Part shown: positions 11,816-24,062 of the stretch, one piece after another
How the letters are laid out: each line of letters opens with the position of its first letter
How positions within the stretch are numbered: the first letter of the stretch is position 1
Source: Rosellinia necatrix
Lineage: Eukaryota > Ascomycota > Sordariomycetes > Xylariales > Xylariaceae
Length of the DNA stretch: 64,000 nucleotides
Direction: 5' to 3'
Assembly (NCBI GenBank): GCA_021209875.1
Contig: JAGYVD010000010.1
Coordinates: 3,193,732 to 3,257,731, forward strand
Position numbers and translations under genes: made by a program
The notes under the pieces: model-generated
Seen by the model: the letters and a program-made list of their open reading frames with translations, nothing else
Told to the model about the DNA's origin: nothing
Databases searched by the model: none

Positions 11816-13967
11816 GCGTAAATATTATGCTAATATTAATATTAAAAAAATATATTTGCTTTTTAAGCTGCTAAACGTTAAGCTGGCTATTATTACGTTA
11901 TATTAATTAAATAAAAAACGTATAGCTGTTATTAATTAATTTAATAATAAAAATTCTAGTGTAAAAATGTTTATTTATAATATATGTACCGCTGGTGTAA
12001 ATATTAATTTTTATTTAGCCTGCTGTAAAAACTTTATTATGTTTTTTTTTTAAAATATTAACATGTTTAACCAGCTTTTTAATTATTTAATATAAATAAA
12101 CTAGTTATAATTTATTATATAAAGAATTTTAATTATTATAAATATTATTTATAATCGTTATAAAAATATTATATAATAAAAGTTTTATAACAGCTTGTAG
12201 TAAAAATAAAATTAATTAATAGATTAGCAGCAAACTAAGCATAATTATAACTTATAAATTAATTTAATGCTTTTATAATTAATTATATATAAAATATTTT
12301 TAAAAATAATAAATATTAATTTTGCGTTAATTATTAGCAGTTTATTTTTAAAACTAGCAATAATATATTATTTATAGCTTAAATTATTATAATAAATTTT
12401 AATTAATATAAAAGTTTTTTATTTTTACGTAATATTTTTATAAGCGCTACGTTATATATAATTTAATATAAACAAGTTAATTTTATAATTATATATTATT
12501 TATAATTATAAAATAAATAATAAAGCTAGCAGAAAGCTTTTTATAAAATTTTAAAAATAAAATATTTATTAATTTTTAAAAGTTGTGTTAATAATTTATT
12601 AAAAGCACGGGAAAAAACAAAGAAAATATTAACGCTTAAAAAAAAGTTATAAAAGCTAAAAAACTTAAAAAACAGCAGTAAAGCTTAAAAAAATTAGCAC
12701 TAATAAAAAAAAAAAAAACAGCACAAAAACAGAAAAAAGTATTAAAAGCTAAAAAAAAAAACATAAGCTAAATATAGTCGGCTTAAAAAACAATTAATTA
12801 AAAATATTATATTAATTTATTATTTTTAGTTTTAAATTATTATTACGTTTAAATTTTTATTTATAATTACAGGCAATTATTACTAATAGTTATTATTTTA
12901 TAGCTTAAATAAAAACTATAATATTTATTAAATAAATAAACAGCTTATATTATTAAATAATTTTTATAAATTAATAATAATATAAAATTTATAATAGTTA
13001 AAATAAAGCTTTTTTAAATTTATATTTAAAAAAATATATTTAAATATAAAAATATAGTTAAAGCTTGTTATATATAAAAGCTGTTTTATAATAAAAATAT
13101 AACTAAGTAGCTTTAATATATAAAATATATTTATTAAAAATAGTTATAAACAAAATTAATATATTAAAAACTTGCAGCGTTATTTATAAACTTTATTTTA
13201 TTTATTTTATAATTTTTTTTTTAACTAGCTTAAGTTTTTATTTTTTATAGCTGTTTATTTATATTAAACTTAATAAAATAATAAATTTATAAAATTTATA
13301 GCGCTACTTATAAACTTTTATTTATTTTTTAACTTTTTTTAAGCTATTAAAAACATTTTTTTATATATTTATAAACTATTTATTTTTTTATTATTTTTTT
13401 CTAGCTGTTATAAACATTTACTTTTTAAATATAGTTTTTAAATATAAAATTTAATAATATATTTATTTAATATTATTATATTTTTAATTATAAAATTATA
13501 GTTATAAAGCCGGAGCTAAAGCTAGAAATTAGCGGCTAAAAACGTTCTGCTATAAAAGCAGCAGCAGTAAAACTATTGCCGGCAGAAAAATAAAAAACAG
13601 TAAAAATAACAGCAGTAAATCTTTTAATTTTAAATAATATTAAATATTTTTTAAATATAACAACTTTAATAGCTAAAATATTTATAAAATTATAAAAAAC
13701 AAAGTTTAAATATGCCGCTTTAGTTTTATTTATTTAAACAAGCTTTAGTTATATAAGCAGAGCAGAAATATATTAATAAAACAGCAATATATAAAAATAT
13801 ATTAAAAAATATAAAATATTAAAAATTTAAAACTAATTATTTAAATATTTAATATATATTATGTTAATAATATAATTAAAAATAGAACTAATTTTATATT
13901 ATATTATTACTTTTAAAATTTAAAAATAAATATAAAATATATATTAAGTTATTTAAATAAAGCTATA
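11816..13967. other. Eroded block with Lys-rich and Ala-rich relics
   Basis: Matches 40101-42314. Holds an A/AAG-rich stretch (12600-12790), T-rich imperfect repeats (13190-13440) and a GC-retaining stretch (13505-13620) rich in GCAGCA and GCCGGCAG. These have better preserved partners in copy B (40981-41091 and 41841-41996). No intact gene. Confidence 0.6.
12660..12790 (+). pseudogene. Possible Lys/Gln-rich coding relic
   Basis: A plus-strand reading around 12718-12768 gives T-A-Q-K-Q-K-K-V-L-K-A-K-K-K and then breaks at TAA. Copy B (40981-41091) stays open longer and ends in a KKKKRK cluster. Lys-rich basic tails are common in fungal pogo/Fot1-type transposases, but no catalytic motif was found, so the link is speculative. 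The reading may be composition only. Confidence 0.2.
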
Positions 13968-14095
13968 AAAATAAATATTTAAACATGTTTAAATATTTAT
14001 ATTTTAAAGCTTGTTTATAACTTAAAATATATATAAAAATATATAAAATAAAATATAAATATTTAAACATATTTAAATATTTATTTTTAAAGCCG
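13968..14095. repeat. Palindromic array 5 of copy A (2 cores)
   Basis: Cores at about 13974 and 14056, spacer AAAGCTTGTTTATAACTTAA. Two cores in copy B (42315-42435). Confidence 0.85.
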
Positions 14096-15590
14096 GTTAT
14101 AAGTTTAATTATTTAATATAATTATAACTAATATATTATTATGTTTTATATATTTATATTTTTAAACGTTTATAAATTAGCTAAACTAAGCAATTTATAA
14201 TATAATGTTTAGCTTATAAAATAAAATAGTTTTTATAATAATTTTATTTTTCGACAAACTTAAAAATATTATTATTATAGCTGCTATAAAACAAAAATTA
14301 TATTAATACTATTAAATAATAATATAAACTAAAAGTTTTTAATTTTAATATTAGCACTGCTAGTTTTAATAAAATTAAATACAGCTTAGTTTTTAAAAAT
14401 AAATTAAATAAACTTATTAATTAGTTTTATTTTTATATTTAGTTATTTTATAAAACATTAAATATTAATATTTAATATTTAGCTACAGTTTATTAAAATG
14501 CGCTATAAAAATAAATTTAAAAAAATACAGTTTTTTATAAATAATAAAATATAAAATAAAATTAATATAAAACGTTTTTAATTTATTTTAATTATAATTA
14601 AATTATATAAATATAATACTGTTTATATTAAATAAAATAAAACTTATTTGTTTATATAAACATTTAAAAATATATTAAAACAATTAAAACTAAGCTTAAA
14701 AAGTCGCTTTTACTGCTAATAATAAAAGCAGTAGTAATAAAACAGCAATAAAAAAATATATTTATTAATAAAATAAAAAAAAAATTATATATACGTTATA
14801 ATAGTAATATTTTAAAGCTTTTAGTTTTATATTATTTTTTATTAAATATATTTTTTTCTGCTGCTATTAAATAATTAAATATTGCTGCTTTATATTATTT
14901 TATATAACTGTTATAATATTAGCTGTAATTATAATATAAATAAAATATTATATTATATTATTAATATAATTTATAAGCTAAAAAAGTATTAAAAACAGTA
15001 AGCTATATATTAAATATATATATTATATAATCGCTAGTTTTAAAATTAATATTTTTATATTAATGTTTATTTTAAATAAATAGTAAAACATATAAAAACA
15101 TAGCTTTATATTATTTTTTTTAATTTTAATATAAAAACAGCACCGCATATAATAATTAAACTAATATTAATTATAACTTTAATATAATTATAACATTTGT
15201 TATAATTATAAATAATTTATTTAATTTTGTTTTATTATAGCCTAACATTAATAAGTTTTAAATATTTTTTAATATTTTTAATAACATTTAAACGTTTGCT
15301 AACGTTTTTAAAAAAAAAAAGCGTATTTAAGTTATAAAAATAATAATATATTTTATTTATTTAATATTATTTATAAAAATAAACAACTATAAGCTTTAAT
15401 AAATAGAACTAAATATTTATATTTTTTAACAGCAGATTTGTTTATATTATTTATATTTTTAACTTTATTTTTTATGTTTTAGATTTTAATATTAAAGCCT
15501 GCTTTAAATATATATATATAATAGTTATAATATAGTCTGTTATAATACAGCAGTAAGTTTATTTATATTTTAGCTATTATTATAACTTTT
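14096..15590. other. Eroded block between arrays 5 and 6
   Basis: Matches 42436-43949. No intact frame, RNA gene or clear tandem repeat seen. Confidence 0.6.
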
Positions 15591-15785
15591 TTAAAAACAA
15601 ATATTTAAACATGTTTAAATATTTATATTTTATTTTATATATTTTTAAAATATAAACTAGCTTTAAAAATAAATATTTAAATATATTTAAATATTTATAT
15701 TTTATTTTATATATTTTTAAAATATAAACCGGCTTTAAAAATAAATATTTAAATATATTTAAATATTTGTTTTTATTTTATATAC
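15591..15785. repeat. Palindromic array 6 of copy A (3 cores)
   Basis: Three cores at about 15600, 15674 and 15748. Three cores also in copy B (43950-44135). Confidence 0.85.
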
Positions 15786-16780
15786 TACCGAGATTATAAA
15801 ATATTAATTATTAATATTGCTGGGCAGGCGTATTATATATTTATTAAACTTAGCAAGCGTATAAATATATAATATTTTAAAAATTATAACGATACAAAAA
15901 AAAAGCTATTTTTAATTATATAAAACTTAATAAAATAATAAAATTATAATTATAAATATTAATTTAGCCGTTATATTAAGCTTTAAAAAAAACCTTATAT
16001 TAGCAAAAATATATTATAAGTTTTTAAATAACTTAAAAATATTATTTTATACGTTTTATTATTAAATAAAATACATAATAAATTTATATTTAAAATAAAT
16101 ATTCTAGCAACTGCTAAAACCGTATATAACAACTAAATTAGCTACGCTATATAATCGTATATAAAAAATCTTTTAAAAAAGGTTTTTTTATTTTATTTTA
16201 ATTTTATTTTTACTACTATATTAAAAATATATTTAATATACTGGTTAATTTTTATTTATAATTAACAAAAATATTTTAATAATTAAATATTATTACTATA
16301 TTACTTTAAAACTATAATAAAATTAAATAAATTTTATAATAAAATAATTTAAGGTTTATAATATAGCTAAAAAAAATTAGTTCGACTAGCTATTAAATAT
16401 TTAGCTGCTAATATTAAAGCTTAACATTTTAAATTAATAAAAAATAAATATAAAGCAGCTATAAAATAAGCTTATTATAAAAATAAACTATATTGTATTC
16501 AATAAAATATTAAAAAATTTATTAAACTAGCTTTATATATAAATATTAAATAACTAGTTAATATTTAATTAAAGCTGCTTTAATAATTAATTAAAACTTA
16601 ACTTGTCCGATATTATTTTATATAAGCTAATAAACTAAAAGTAGTTTAAAAAACATAAAAAAAAAAATAACAGCAGCAGCTAAATATCTGCTAACTTTAA
16701 CGTTATAAAAAACAATATAAATAATAATTTAAATAATAATATAAAAAATAATATAAATAATAATAAAAACTTAATTATAA
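15786..16780. other. Eroded block before the 15-bp array
   Basis: Matches 44136-45138. Ends in AATAAT-rich DNA (16700-16775). No intact gene recognised. Confidence 0.6.
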
Positions 16781-17071
16781 ATAATATTAAAAACTATAAA
16801 GCTAAAAATTTTAAAGCTATTTAAAATAAAAACGTATAAATCGAAAACGTATAAAATAAAACAGCATAAAATAAAAGCATATAAAGCAAAAGCGTATAAA
16901 ACAAAGCAGCATAAAGTAAGGCAGCATAAAGCAAGGCAGCATAAGGCAAAGCAGTATAAAATAAAGCAGTATAAAATAAAGCAGCACAAAATAAAGCTGT
17001 ATAAAATAAAGCAGGATAAAATAAAAACGTATAAATTAAAAGCATATAAGCTAAAAATTAAAATATTATAA
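16781..17071 (+). pseudogene. Open frame of Lys-rich pentapeptide repeats (relic or repeat artefact)
   Basis: A plus-strand frame is free of stops from 16781 to a TAA at 17069-17071, 96 codons without an ATG start. Its core is a five-residue repeat of the type K-(A/I)-K-Q-(H/Y), as in KAKQYKIKQYKIKQHK. Copy B keeps the same frame (45139-45396) and stops at the equivalent TAA. Because 15 is a multiple of three and the unit lacks stops on either strand, openness is partly automatic; the minus strand is also open (LLYAA-type repeat). Strand and coding status are unresolved. Confidence 0.25.
16818..17060. repeat. 15-bp minisatellite, copy A
   Basis: About 16 tandem units of the type AAAGCAGCATAAAAT, with variants AAAAGCGTATAAAGC and AAGGCAGCATAAAGC. 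Copy B carries the same array with a different variant order (45181-45390). Confidence 0.85.
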
Positions 17072-17740
17072 TAAATAAAGTAGTTATAAATACTATAAAT
17101 GTAAAAAGCTTTTTAAAGTTGCAAACTTTTAAAATAAAAACTTCAATATAATAAAATTATATAAAATATTATAAATATAATATTTATATTTGCAGATATA
17201 AACTTGCTTATAGTTATATAAAAAAAATATTTATTAATAAATACTATTAAATAATTAAATAGCGATAAATTAACTAATATATTAAATTATAAGCATAATA
17301 AAAAAAAAATAAACTTTAATAACGTTTTAAATAAAGCTATAGCACAGCTTGCAGGCCGGCAGGCCTGCTAGTTAAAAAAAACATGCTTACGTGTAAAAGT
17401 TGCCGCAGAGCTTATCTGCGGTTTTAAATAATATATAAAAAAGCTAGCTAAAAACTACTAAAAAAGCAAATCTATTTTAAAAAAAATTATATTTTAAAAT
17501 AATATTATTAAACAAGAAATAAAAAATAAAAATATTTAATAGCTAAATATATTATATTTAATATGTTTATTTTTATTATATAATTAGCTAGCTATAATTT
17601 ATAATTTTGTTTAGTTAAATTTAAAGTATTATTTAAACTATTTATAAAAATTATTATTATTATATAAAAATAAAACTATTACAGCTGTTATAAAAATAAA
17701 TTAAATTTTATAAGTTAATATATTATAAACTGCTAATAAA
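17072..17740. other. Eroded block containing two GC hairpins
   Basis: AT-rich, matching 45400-46070. The only structure seen is the hairpin pair at 17351-17421. Confidence 0.55.
17351..17421. other. Pair of GC-rich hairpins in AT desert
   Basis: First hairpin: GCAGGCC-GGCA-GGCCTGC at 17351-17368, a perfect 7-bp stem. Second: CCGCAGA-GCTTA-TCTGCGG at 17403-17421, also a perfect 7-bp stem. Copy B keeps the first stem with one change (45676-45693), while the second is broken (CCGTAAA...CCTGCTG). No polymerase III boxes or tRNA fold were recognised. Function unknown. Confidence 0.55.
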
Positions 17741-18145
17741 AAATAAATATTTAAATATGTTTAAATATTTATTTTTATTTATATATATTTTTAAGTTATA
17801 AACCGGCTGTAGAATATAAATATTTAAACACGTTTAAATATTTATTTTTTATTATATATATTTTTTAAGTTATAAACTAACTATAGAATATAAATATTTA
17901 AACATGTTTAAATATTTATTTTTATTTATATATATTTTTAAGTTATAAACTAGCTTTAAAAACAAATATTTAAATATGTTTAAATATTTGCTTTTTGTTA
18001 TATATATTTTTAAATTATAAACCGGCTGCAAAATATAAATATTTAAACATGTTTAAATATTTGCTTTTTATTTATATATATTTTTAAGTTATAAACCGGC
18101 TTTAAAAACAAATGTTTAAATATATTTAAATATTTGCTTTTTATT
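17741..18145. repeat. Palindromic array 7 of copy A (6 cores)
   Basis: Six cores at about 72-75 bp spacing (17748 to 18115), with spacers ending in TATAAACCGGCT or TATAAACTAGCT. Copy B has only four cores here (46071-46345). Confidence 0.85.
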
Positions 18146-18885
18146 TTTTTTTTATTTTTAATTTAAATTTAATAAATTTATTGCTTAGTTTAAAATATAT
18201 TTAAAACTAACAATATTTATTAAATAAACTTTATTTTTATTTTTAACTATTAATTTTATTTTAAACTTTTTAATATTATAGTTTATTATATTTATTAATA
18301 TAATATATATTTTAAAACAGCATAAAACTTTTAATAAATTATTATTAGCAGCATATAATTTTTAAAATATTAAGCTATCTATAATTTAATTTAATATAAT
18401 TATTAAAAACTTTTATAATATTTTTATAAAAGTTATAATTTTTATTTTTTATTTTAGTTTAGCATTAAGCTTTTTAGCATTTTTATTTTTTTTAATTTTT
18501 TTTTTTTTCTCCGTTCTTTTTTTATTTTTTATTTTATTTTAAAATGTTTTATTCTTCTGTTTTAATTTAATATTAAAGCTTTTTAAAAACTTTATTTTTT
18601 TTTTATTTTTTCTGCTTATTTTGTTTTAAAATATTTTTATTTAGCAGCTATATTTTTTTTAACTAGTAGTAATTAATATAATTAAATTAAAATAATATAT
18701 CTGCTAATAAAAAATATTTATAAAAATTGATTAAAATAGTATTTTTATAATTTTAAATATTTTATTATTAATAGCTATATTATTTTAATTTATTTATTTT
18801 AGTTATTGCTAGCTAAAAAAATATATAACTTTTAGTTTATATATTTAATAATTATAATTTTATTATTTAATAATTTTTTATTATT
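18146..18885. other. Eroded, T-rich block
   Basis: Matches 46346-47104. Contains pyrimidine tracts (18475-18545) but no gene. Confidence 0.55.
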
Positions 18886-19640
18886 AAAGTTTAAAAAGCT
18901 ATAAAATAATAAAGCTTTAGTTTAAATATTTAATTATTAAAAGCTTTTTATTTAAACATAAAATAAACTAATAAAAATATTATTAAAAACATATAGTTTT
19001 AATAGCTTTAATATTTTTTATAGCTGCGCGGGATAATAAAGCTTTAAGTTTAAATATTTAGTTATTAAAAATTTTACTGCTTACATAAATATTGTTAAAA
19101 AGCTTATTATTTTAATAAATATTATAAAAAAGTTTATTATTTTAGCAGATATTATTAAAAAACTTATTGCTTTAGCAGATTTAGTATTTTTTACAGCTAT
19201 ATAAAATAATAAAGCTTTAAATTTAAATGTTTAATTATTAAAAGGTTTACTATTTACGTAAATATTATAAAAAAGCTTATAACTTAAATAGCTTTTAAAG
19301 CTTTAATAACCGCGCAAATAATAAAGCTTTTAGTTTAAATATTTAATTATTAAAAATTTTATTACTTGCGTAAATATTATAAAAAAGTTTATAGTTTAAA
19401 TAGCTTTTAAAGCTTTAGTAGCTGCGCAAGTAATAAAGCCTCTAGTTTAAATACCTAATTATTAAAAGCCTTGCCACTTGCGCAGATATTATAAAAAAGC
19501 TTATAGCTTAAACAGCTTTTAAAGTTTTAATAACTGCGTAAATAATAAAGCTTTTAGTTTAAATGCTTAGTTATAAAAAGCTTTGCTATTTATATAAATA
19601 TTATTAAAAAGCTTATCGTTTTAACAGCTTTAAAAATAAC
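18886..19640. repeat. 112-bp tandem repeat, copy A (about 6 units)
   Basis: Units start with TAATAAAGC at 18907, 19036, 19210, 19322, 19435 and 19548 (approximate). The regular ones are about 112-113 bp apart; the early ones carry extra internal copies of a sub-repeat with AAAAAGCTTATTGTTTTA. 112 is not a multiple of three, so this is not a coding repeat. Copy B has about eight units. Confidence 0.8.
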
Positions 19641-20373
19641 TATAGCTTTTTAAAAATAGTTTAGTTAAATATTATAAAAAATAATAAAAAGCCGCCAATA
19701 AAAATAAAAATAATAAAAAGCGGCTAAAAACTAACTTTAAAAATAACAGATAATATTTATTTAAATAAATTATATTAAAATTAATTAAATATTATTTTAA
19801 TTATATAAAACTAAAAATTTATTTAAAAAGTAATTATTATTTAATAAAATAAAAAACTTGTTGCTAATAATAAAAAATTTTATAAAAAGTTTTAATAAAA
19901 AATAAAAAGCTTAAAAATTTTAAAAACAGGAAAATTATTTATAAATAAAAATTATTAATATTTGCTAGTTTTATAATTTAATCGTGTTTTTAGTTTAATT
20001 TTTTTTTATATCTGTTAATTATATAACTTAGTTATATTTTTCTGCTTGATTTTTTTTTATATTTACTAATTATATAACTTAATTATGTTTTTTATTTAAG
20101 CCTTATTTTTGCTTATTTTTAAATATTAATAAGTTTTAAATATTATATTTTTTACTAATTATTTTAGGTTGTTTTTGCTAGCTTAATAAAATATATTATA
20201 TTTTTGTATTAATTATTTTAAATTGTTTTTGCTAGCTTAATAAAATATATTATAATTTTTTATTAATTAAATATTAAGTTGTTCCTGCTTGTTAATATTT
20301 TATAAAGCTGTAATTATTATTATAAATAGTTATAAATAATTATGCAGCATAAGCATATATTAAAAACAAGCAG
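19641..20373. other. Block with short 60-75 bp direct repeats
   Basis: Contains two related units around TTATATAACTTAGTTATATT (20010-20100) and about two units near 20165-20285 built on GCTAGCTTAATAAAATATAT. Copy B has three to four of the latter (48590-48775). No gene seen. Confidence 0.6.
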
Positions 20374-21403
20374 TATAAATTATCTGTTGAGCATATATAA
20401 ACTAATTTATATAAATAAACTGTTTTTATTTTATATTTAATTTTATTTAAATAAATTTTGTTTTTAATAAATTTTTCTACTAATAATAATATTATATCCA
20501 GCTTTTTTTGCTAATAAAAACTTTTTATTTTAAAAGCTAAGCTTGTATTTTTTATATTATTATTTATTTAATTAACTAATTATATTAAAAGCTTTTAAAA
20601 TTTTATATATTTTAATTAAATGTTATAACTTTATTTTTTTAATTTAAATATACAGCTATGCTATAAATATACAATTTAGTTTTAAGCTTAACTATTTTTA
20701 TTATTTATTTTAAATAATATTTTTAATTTAATTAGCTATTAATTTAATAATAATAAATTTAATAATTATAAATTTATAACGCTATATATTATATTTAGTA
20801 TATATATAACTAGTAATAATAACAGGCTTTATATATTTTTTATATATAAAAATAAGCATGTAGTATTTTAATTACTAGCTGCAGCTATTTTTCTTTTAAT
20901 AATATAAACAATAAAGATTTTATAAATGCTGCAGAAAGCTTGTATTTATTTAATAATAAATATTCTGCTGATTTTATACTGTTTTAAGCTTTATTAGTTA
21001 AAACAGAAACTTTTTTATGTTTAAATAACAGTTCTGCGGTTGCTAGTAGTTAAATATATAACTTCGATAAAAAAAACGATATTTATAACCCTGATAAAAA
21101 AAACAACGCTTGCAACTTTAATAAAAAAAATAATGCTTATAACGCTTATAACGCTTATAACTTAATAAAAAAAGCAACATTATAACTAATAATTAATATT
21201 ATTTAAACTTATTATATAACGTTTAAAATATTTTTTTTTATAAATAGCTTTAATAATAATTTTTTACGCCTGTATATGCTAAAGCTAATTTAATGCAGCT
21301 TTAATTAATTAAAATATATAAAAATATATATTACTGCAGTAAAATAACTTTTATTTAAATAATATTTATATTAAATTAATACTTATATATTTATTTTTAA
21401 AAT
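20374..21403. repeat. Module M, copy 1
   Basis: A roughly 1-kb sequence also found at 30427-31619 and 48866-49900. In all three places it is followed at once by a palindromic array. Diagnostic stretches are TATAAATTAT at its start, TAACGCTATATATTATATTT near 20776, and GCTTGTATTTATTTAATAAT near 20938. The copies differ mainly by transitions. Confidence 0.85.
20780..21190 (-). pseudogene. Minus-strand coding relic in module M, copy 1
   Basis: Read on the minus strand, one frame runs through the whole interval in register with the two other M copies. It has a nonapeptide repeat like VISVVFFIR (about three and a half units here), then LTTSNRRTVI, SLKQYKISRIFIIK and a hydrophobic end near 20800 (LLLLVIYILNIIY). 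Interruptions are TAA, which RIP can make from CAA. Product not recognised. A competing plus-strand reading shifts frame at homopolymers between copies, so the minus strand is favoured. Confidence 0.35.
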
Positions 21404-22055
21404 TATAAACCTGTTATAAAAATAAATATTTAAACAAGTTTAAATATTTGTTTTTGTTTATATATATTTTTAAGTTATAAACTAGCTTTAAAATATAAAT
21501 ATTTAAACATATTTATATATTTATTTTTGTTTATATATATTTTTAAGTTATAAACTAGCTTTAAAATATAAATATTTAAACATGTTTATATATTTATTTT
21601 TGTTTATATATATTTTTAAGTTATAAACTAGCTTTAAAATATAAATACTTAAACATGTTTAAATATTTATTTTCTGTTTATATATATTTTTAAGTTATAG
21701 ACCAGCTTTAAAATATAAATATTTAAACACGTTTAAATATTTGCTTTTTGTTTATATATACTTTTTAAGTTATAAACCGGCTTTAAAATATAAATATTTA
21801 AACACGTTTAAATATTTATTTTCTGTTTATATATATTTTTAGTTTATAAATTAGTTTTAAAATATAAATATTTAAACGTGTTTAAATATTTATTTTATAT
21901 TTATATATATTTTTAAGTTATAAACTAACTATAGAATATAAATATTTAAACATATTTAAATATTTATTTTTGTTTATATATACTTTTTTTATAAACCGGC
22001 TTTAAAATATAAATATTTAAACATGTTTAAATATTTATTTTTGTTTATATATAAT
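21404..22055. repeat. Palindromic array 8 of copy A (9 cores)
   Basis: Nine cores between about 21424 and 22015 at 72-75 bp spacing. Two (near 21490 and 21563) have lost symmetry to TTTATATATTT. Copy B has thirteen cores (49901-50850). Confidence 0.9.
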
Positions 22056-23580
22056 ATTAAATTAAATAATAATCCAGCTAAAAATAAATATATATAAAAA
22101 TTTTTAAAATTTTTTAAGTTTTAAAAGTTTAAAATTAATTATTAATTTTATTAAGATTTAAATACAGCTATAACATTTTTTTATAGCTTAAAACATGTTT
22201 ATTTATTTATTTTATAATGTTTTAACAGATATATTAATTTTTATTTTATTTTAAACTATTTAAAAGCTGTTTTAAGCTGTTTTAATATATAAATAAACTA
22301 TATTTATTTTAAAATAAAAATATTAGCTTAAATATAAAACAAAAGTAATAATTAAAGTAATAATTTATATAATAGCTAGTATTTATATAATTATTTCTGT
22401 TTATATTTTTATTTTTAAATTATATAAAAAATACAATTATTTTTAAACCCGCGGATTTATTAAACTATTAATAATAATAATATTAGTATTATTTTAATTA
22501 ATTCTAGCTTTTTTAACTTTTATTATTATTCTAACTATAATATTAATTTTAACCGAGTTTTTAGCTGTTTCTGTGTTAATTAATATTTTTAAGCTGTTTT
22601 AAAATAGTTTTACTATATTTTATAACCGCGATAACATTTTATTTTATAATCTTAATATTATAATTATATAAATAAACTATATAAATCTGCTGTTTTATAC
22701 GTTAATTAATTTATAGCATTTTAATTTATTATTTATATAATCGCGCTGCTTTATATAAAATCCTATATTTTTTCAGAAGTTATGCTAGTTTATAAATATA
22801 CGTTTTTCTGCTTATTTTTTATAATTAATAAAGTATTTTTAAACAGCCCAAACTTTAATAACTAAACTGCTATTTTATTTATAGTTAATAAAACTTATGT
22901 TTTTTAATTTTAAAACTTTTATAATTTATTAAATAGCTTAGTATTAACTAACTAAAATACCAAATATTAAAGTTAACTAGTTTTTTTAACAATTTATTTA
23001 TTATTAAAAGTTTTACGGTTTAAAATACTGCTACAAATAACTTGTATATAATAAAAGCTTGGAAATATATATAGGCTAGGCTTTATAAACTTAATAAATT
23101 ATTTAAATATTATAGTTGTAGCGGTTTTATATTAATTTATTAATAAAAACTATTAAATTAACAGCTAAATAATTTTTTTAATAAGCAGGGAACTTTTATA
23201 GCTTAGCTAGTAAATTTATACCGCAAAATAAAAAAATAAAATAAAAAACTAGTTAAATAGTTAATATAGTTTTTAAATGTTTTTTAGTTTTAAATATAGA
23301 ATTTTATAATAATAAAATAATAAGATTTTTATAAAATATTTTAAAAAATTGTTATAAATATAAAAAAAATATATTTATTAAAAATTATTAATATATAAAT
23401 CAAAATATTAAAATATTAAAATATTAAAGATTAAATTGTTTTATTAAATATAATAGCTATAATAATAATGATTAAAAGAAAATTTAATAATGTTTAAATA
23501 TAAAAAAAATTAAAATTAAATAATAAAGTTTTAAAAAGCTTAAATAAATTTATATTATTAATAAAATATTATATATAATA
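22056..23580. other. Block between array 8 and 9-bp array
   Basis: Matches 50851-52387. The part 22447-23074 aligns to copy B at a constant offset of 28799 at every anchor checked, with no net indel. Elsewhere the offset drifts every few hundred bases. The last 300 bp before the 9-bp array is nearly pure A+T. Confidence 0.6.
22443..22820 (-). pseudogene. Possible coding relic, partner of 51242-51620
   Basis: On the minus strand the interval reads as helix-like protein, e.g. INTETAKNSVKI in copy A and NSLKTLINAETAKNSVKINI in copy B, with sparse TAA stops. A plus-strand frame over 22447-23220 is also continuous, but its stops are about as frequent as random AT-rich DNA would give. No family recognised. 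The only support beyond appearance is the indel-free alignment between the two copies. Confidence 0.3.
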
Positions 23581-23659
23581 TAAATAAAATAAATAAAATA
23601 AATAAAATAAATAAAATAAATAAAATAAATAAAATAAATAAAATAAATAAAAGAAATGA

Positions 23660-23697
<38 letters not shown>

Positions 23698-24062
23698 TAA
23701 ATAAAATAAATAAAATAAATAAAATAAATAAAATAAATAAAATAAATAAAATAAATAAAATAAATAAAATAAATAAAATAAATAAAATAAATAAAATAAA
23801 TAAAATAAATAAAATAAATAAAATAAATAAAATAAATAAAATAAATAAAATAAATAAAATAAATAAAATAAATAAAATAAATAAAATAAATAAAATAAAT
23901 AAAATAAATAAAATAAATAAAATAAATAAAATAAATAAAATAAATAAAATAAATAAAATAAATAAAATAAATAAAATAAATAAAATAAATAAAATAAATA
24001 AAATAAATAAAATAAATAAAATAAATAAAATAAATAAAATAAATAAAATAAATAAAATAAAT
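23581..24062. repeat. 9-bp minisatellite, copy A (about 53 units)
   Basis: Tandem AAATAAATA. A run of about five units at 23650-23697 has AAAGAAATA or AAAGAAATG instead; the rest is near-perfect. It marks the right end of the well-aligned duplication. The period is a multiple of three and stop-free in one frame on each strand, so it makes meaningless open frames. Confidence 0.95.

Larger units (their letters stand above)
3560..24062 (+). repeat. Segmental duplication, copy A
   Basis: About 20.5 kb that recurs in the same orientation as copy B (31620-52891). Anchors: TTTATAGCGG at 3631 and 31896 (offset 28265); ATCTTGGG / ATCTTAAG at about 5693 and 33980 (28287); AACCCGCGG / AACCCGCAG at 22446 and 51245 (28799); AAGTTTTAAAAAGCTT at 23526 and 52328 (28802). 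Differences are overwhelmingly C/T and G/A transitions in both directions plus homopolymer and repeat-number changes, as expected for two duplicates hit independently by RIP. Confidence 0.9.

Noticed and set aside
16771..17045. Two overlapping minus-strand frames with LLYAA-type repeats
   Set aside because: Shadow of the 15-bp minisatellite, in two different frames.
21404..22055. CRISPR-like array (palindromic repeats of 26-30 bp with spacers of about 45 bp)
   Set aside because: The spacers are near-identical to each other, so this is a 75-bp tandem satellite; the telomere also shows a eukaryotic chromosome.
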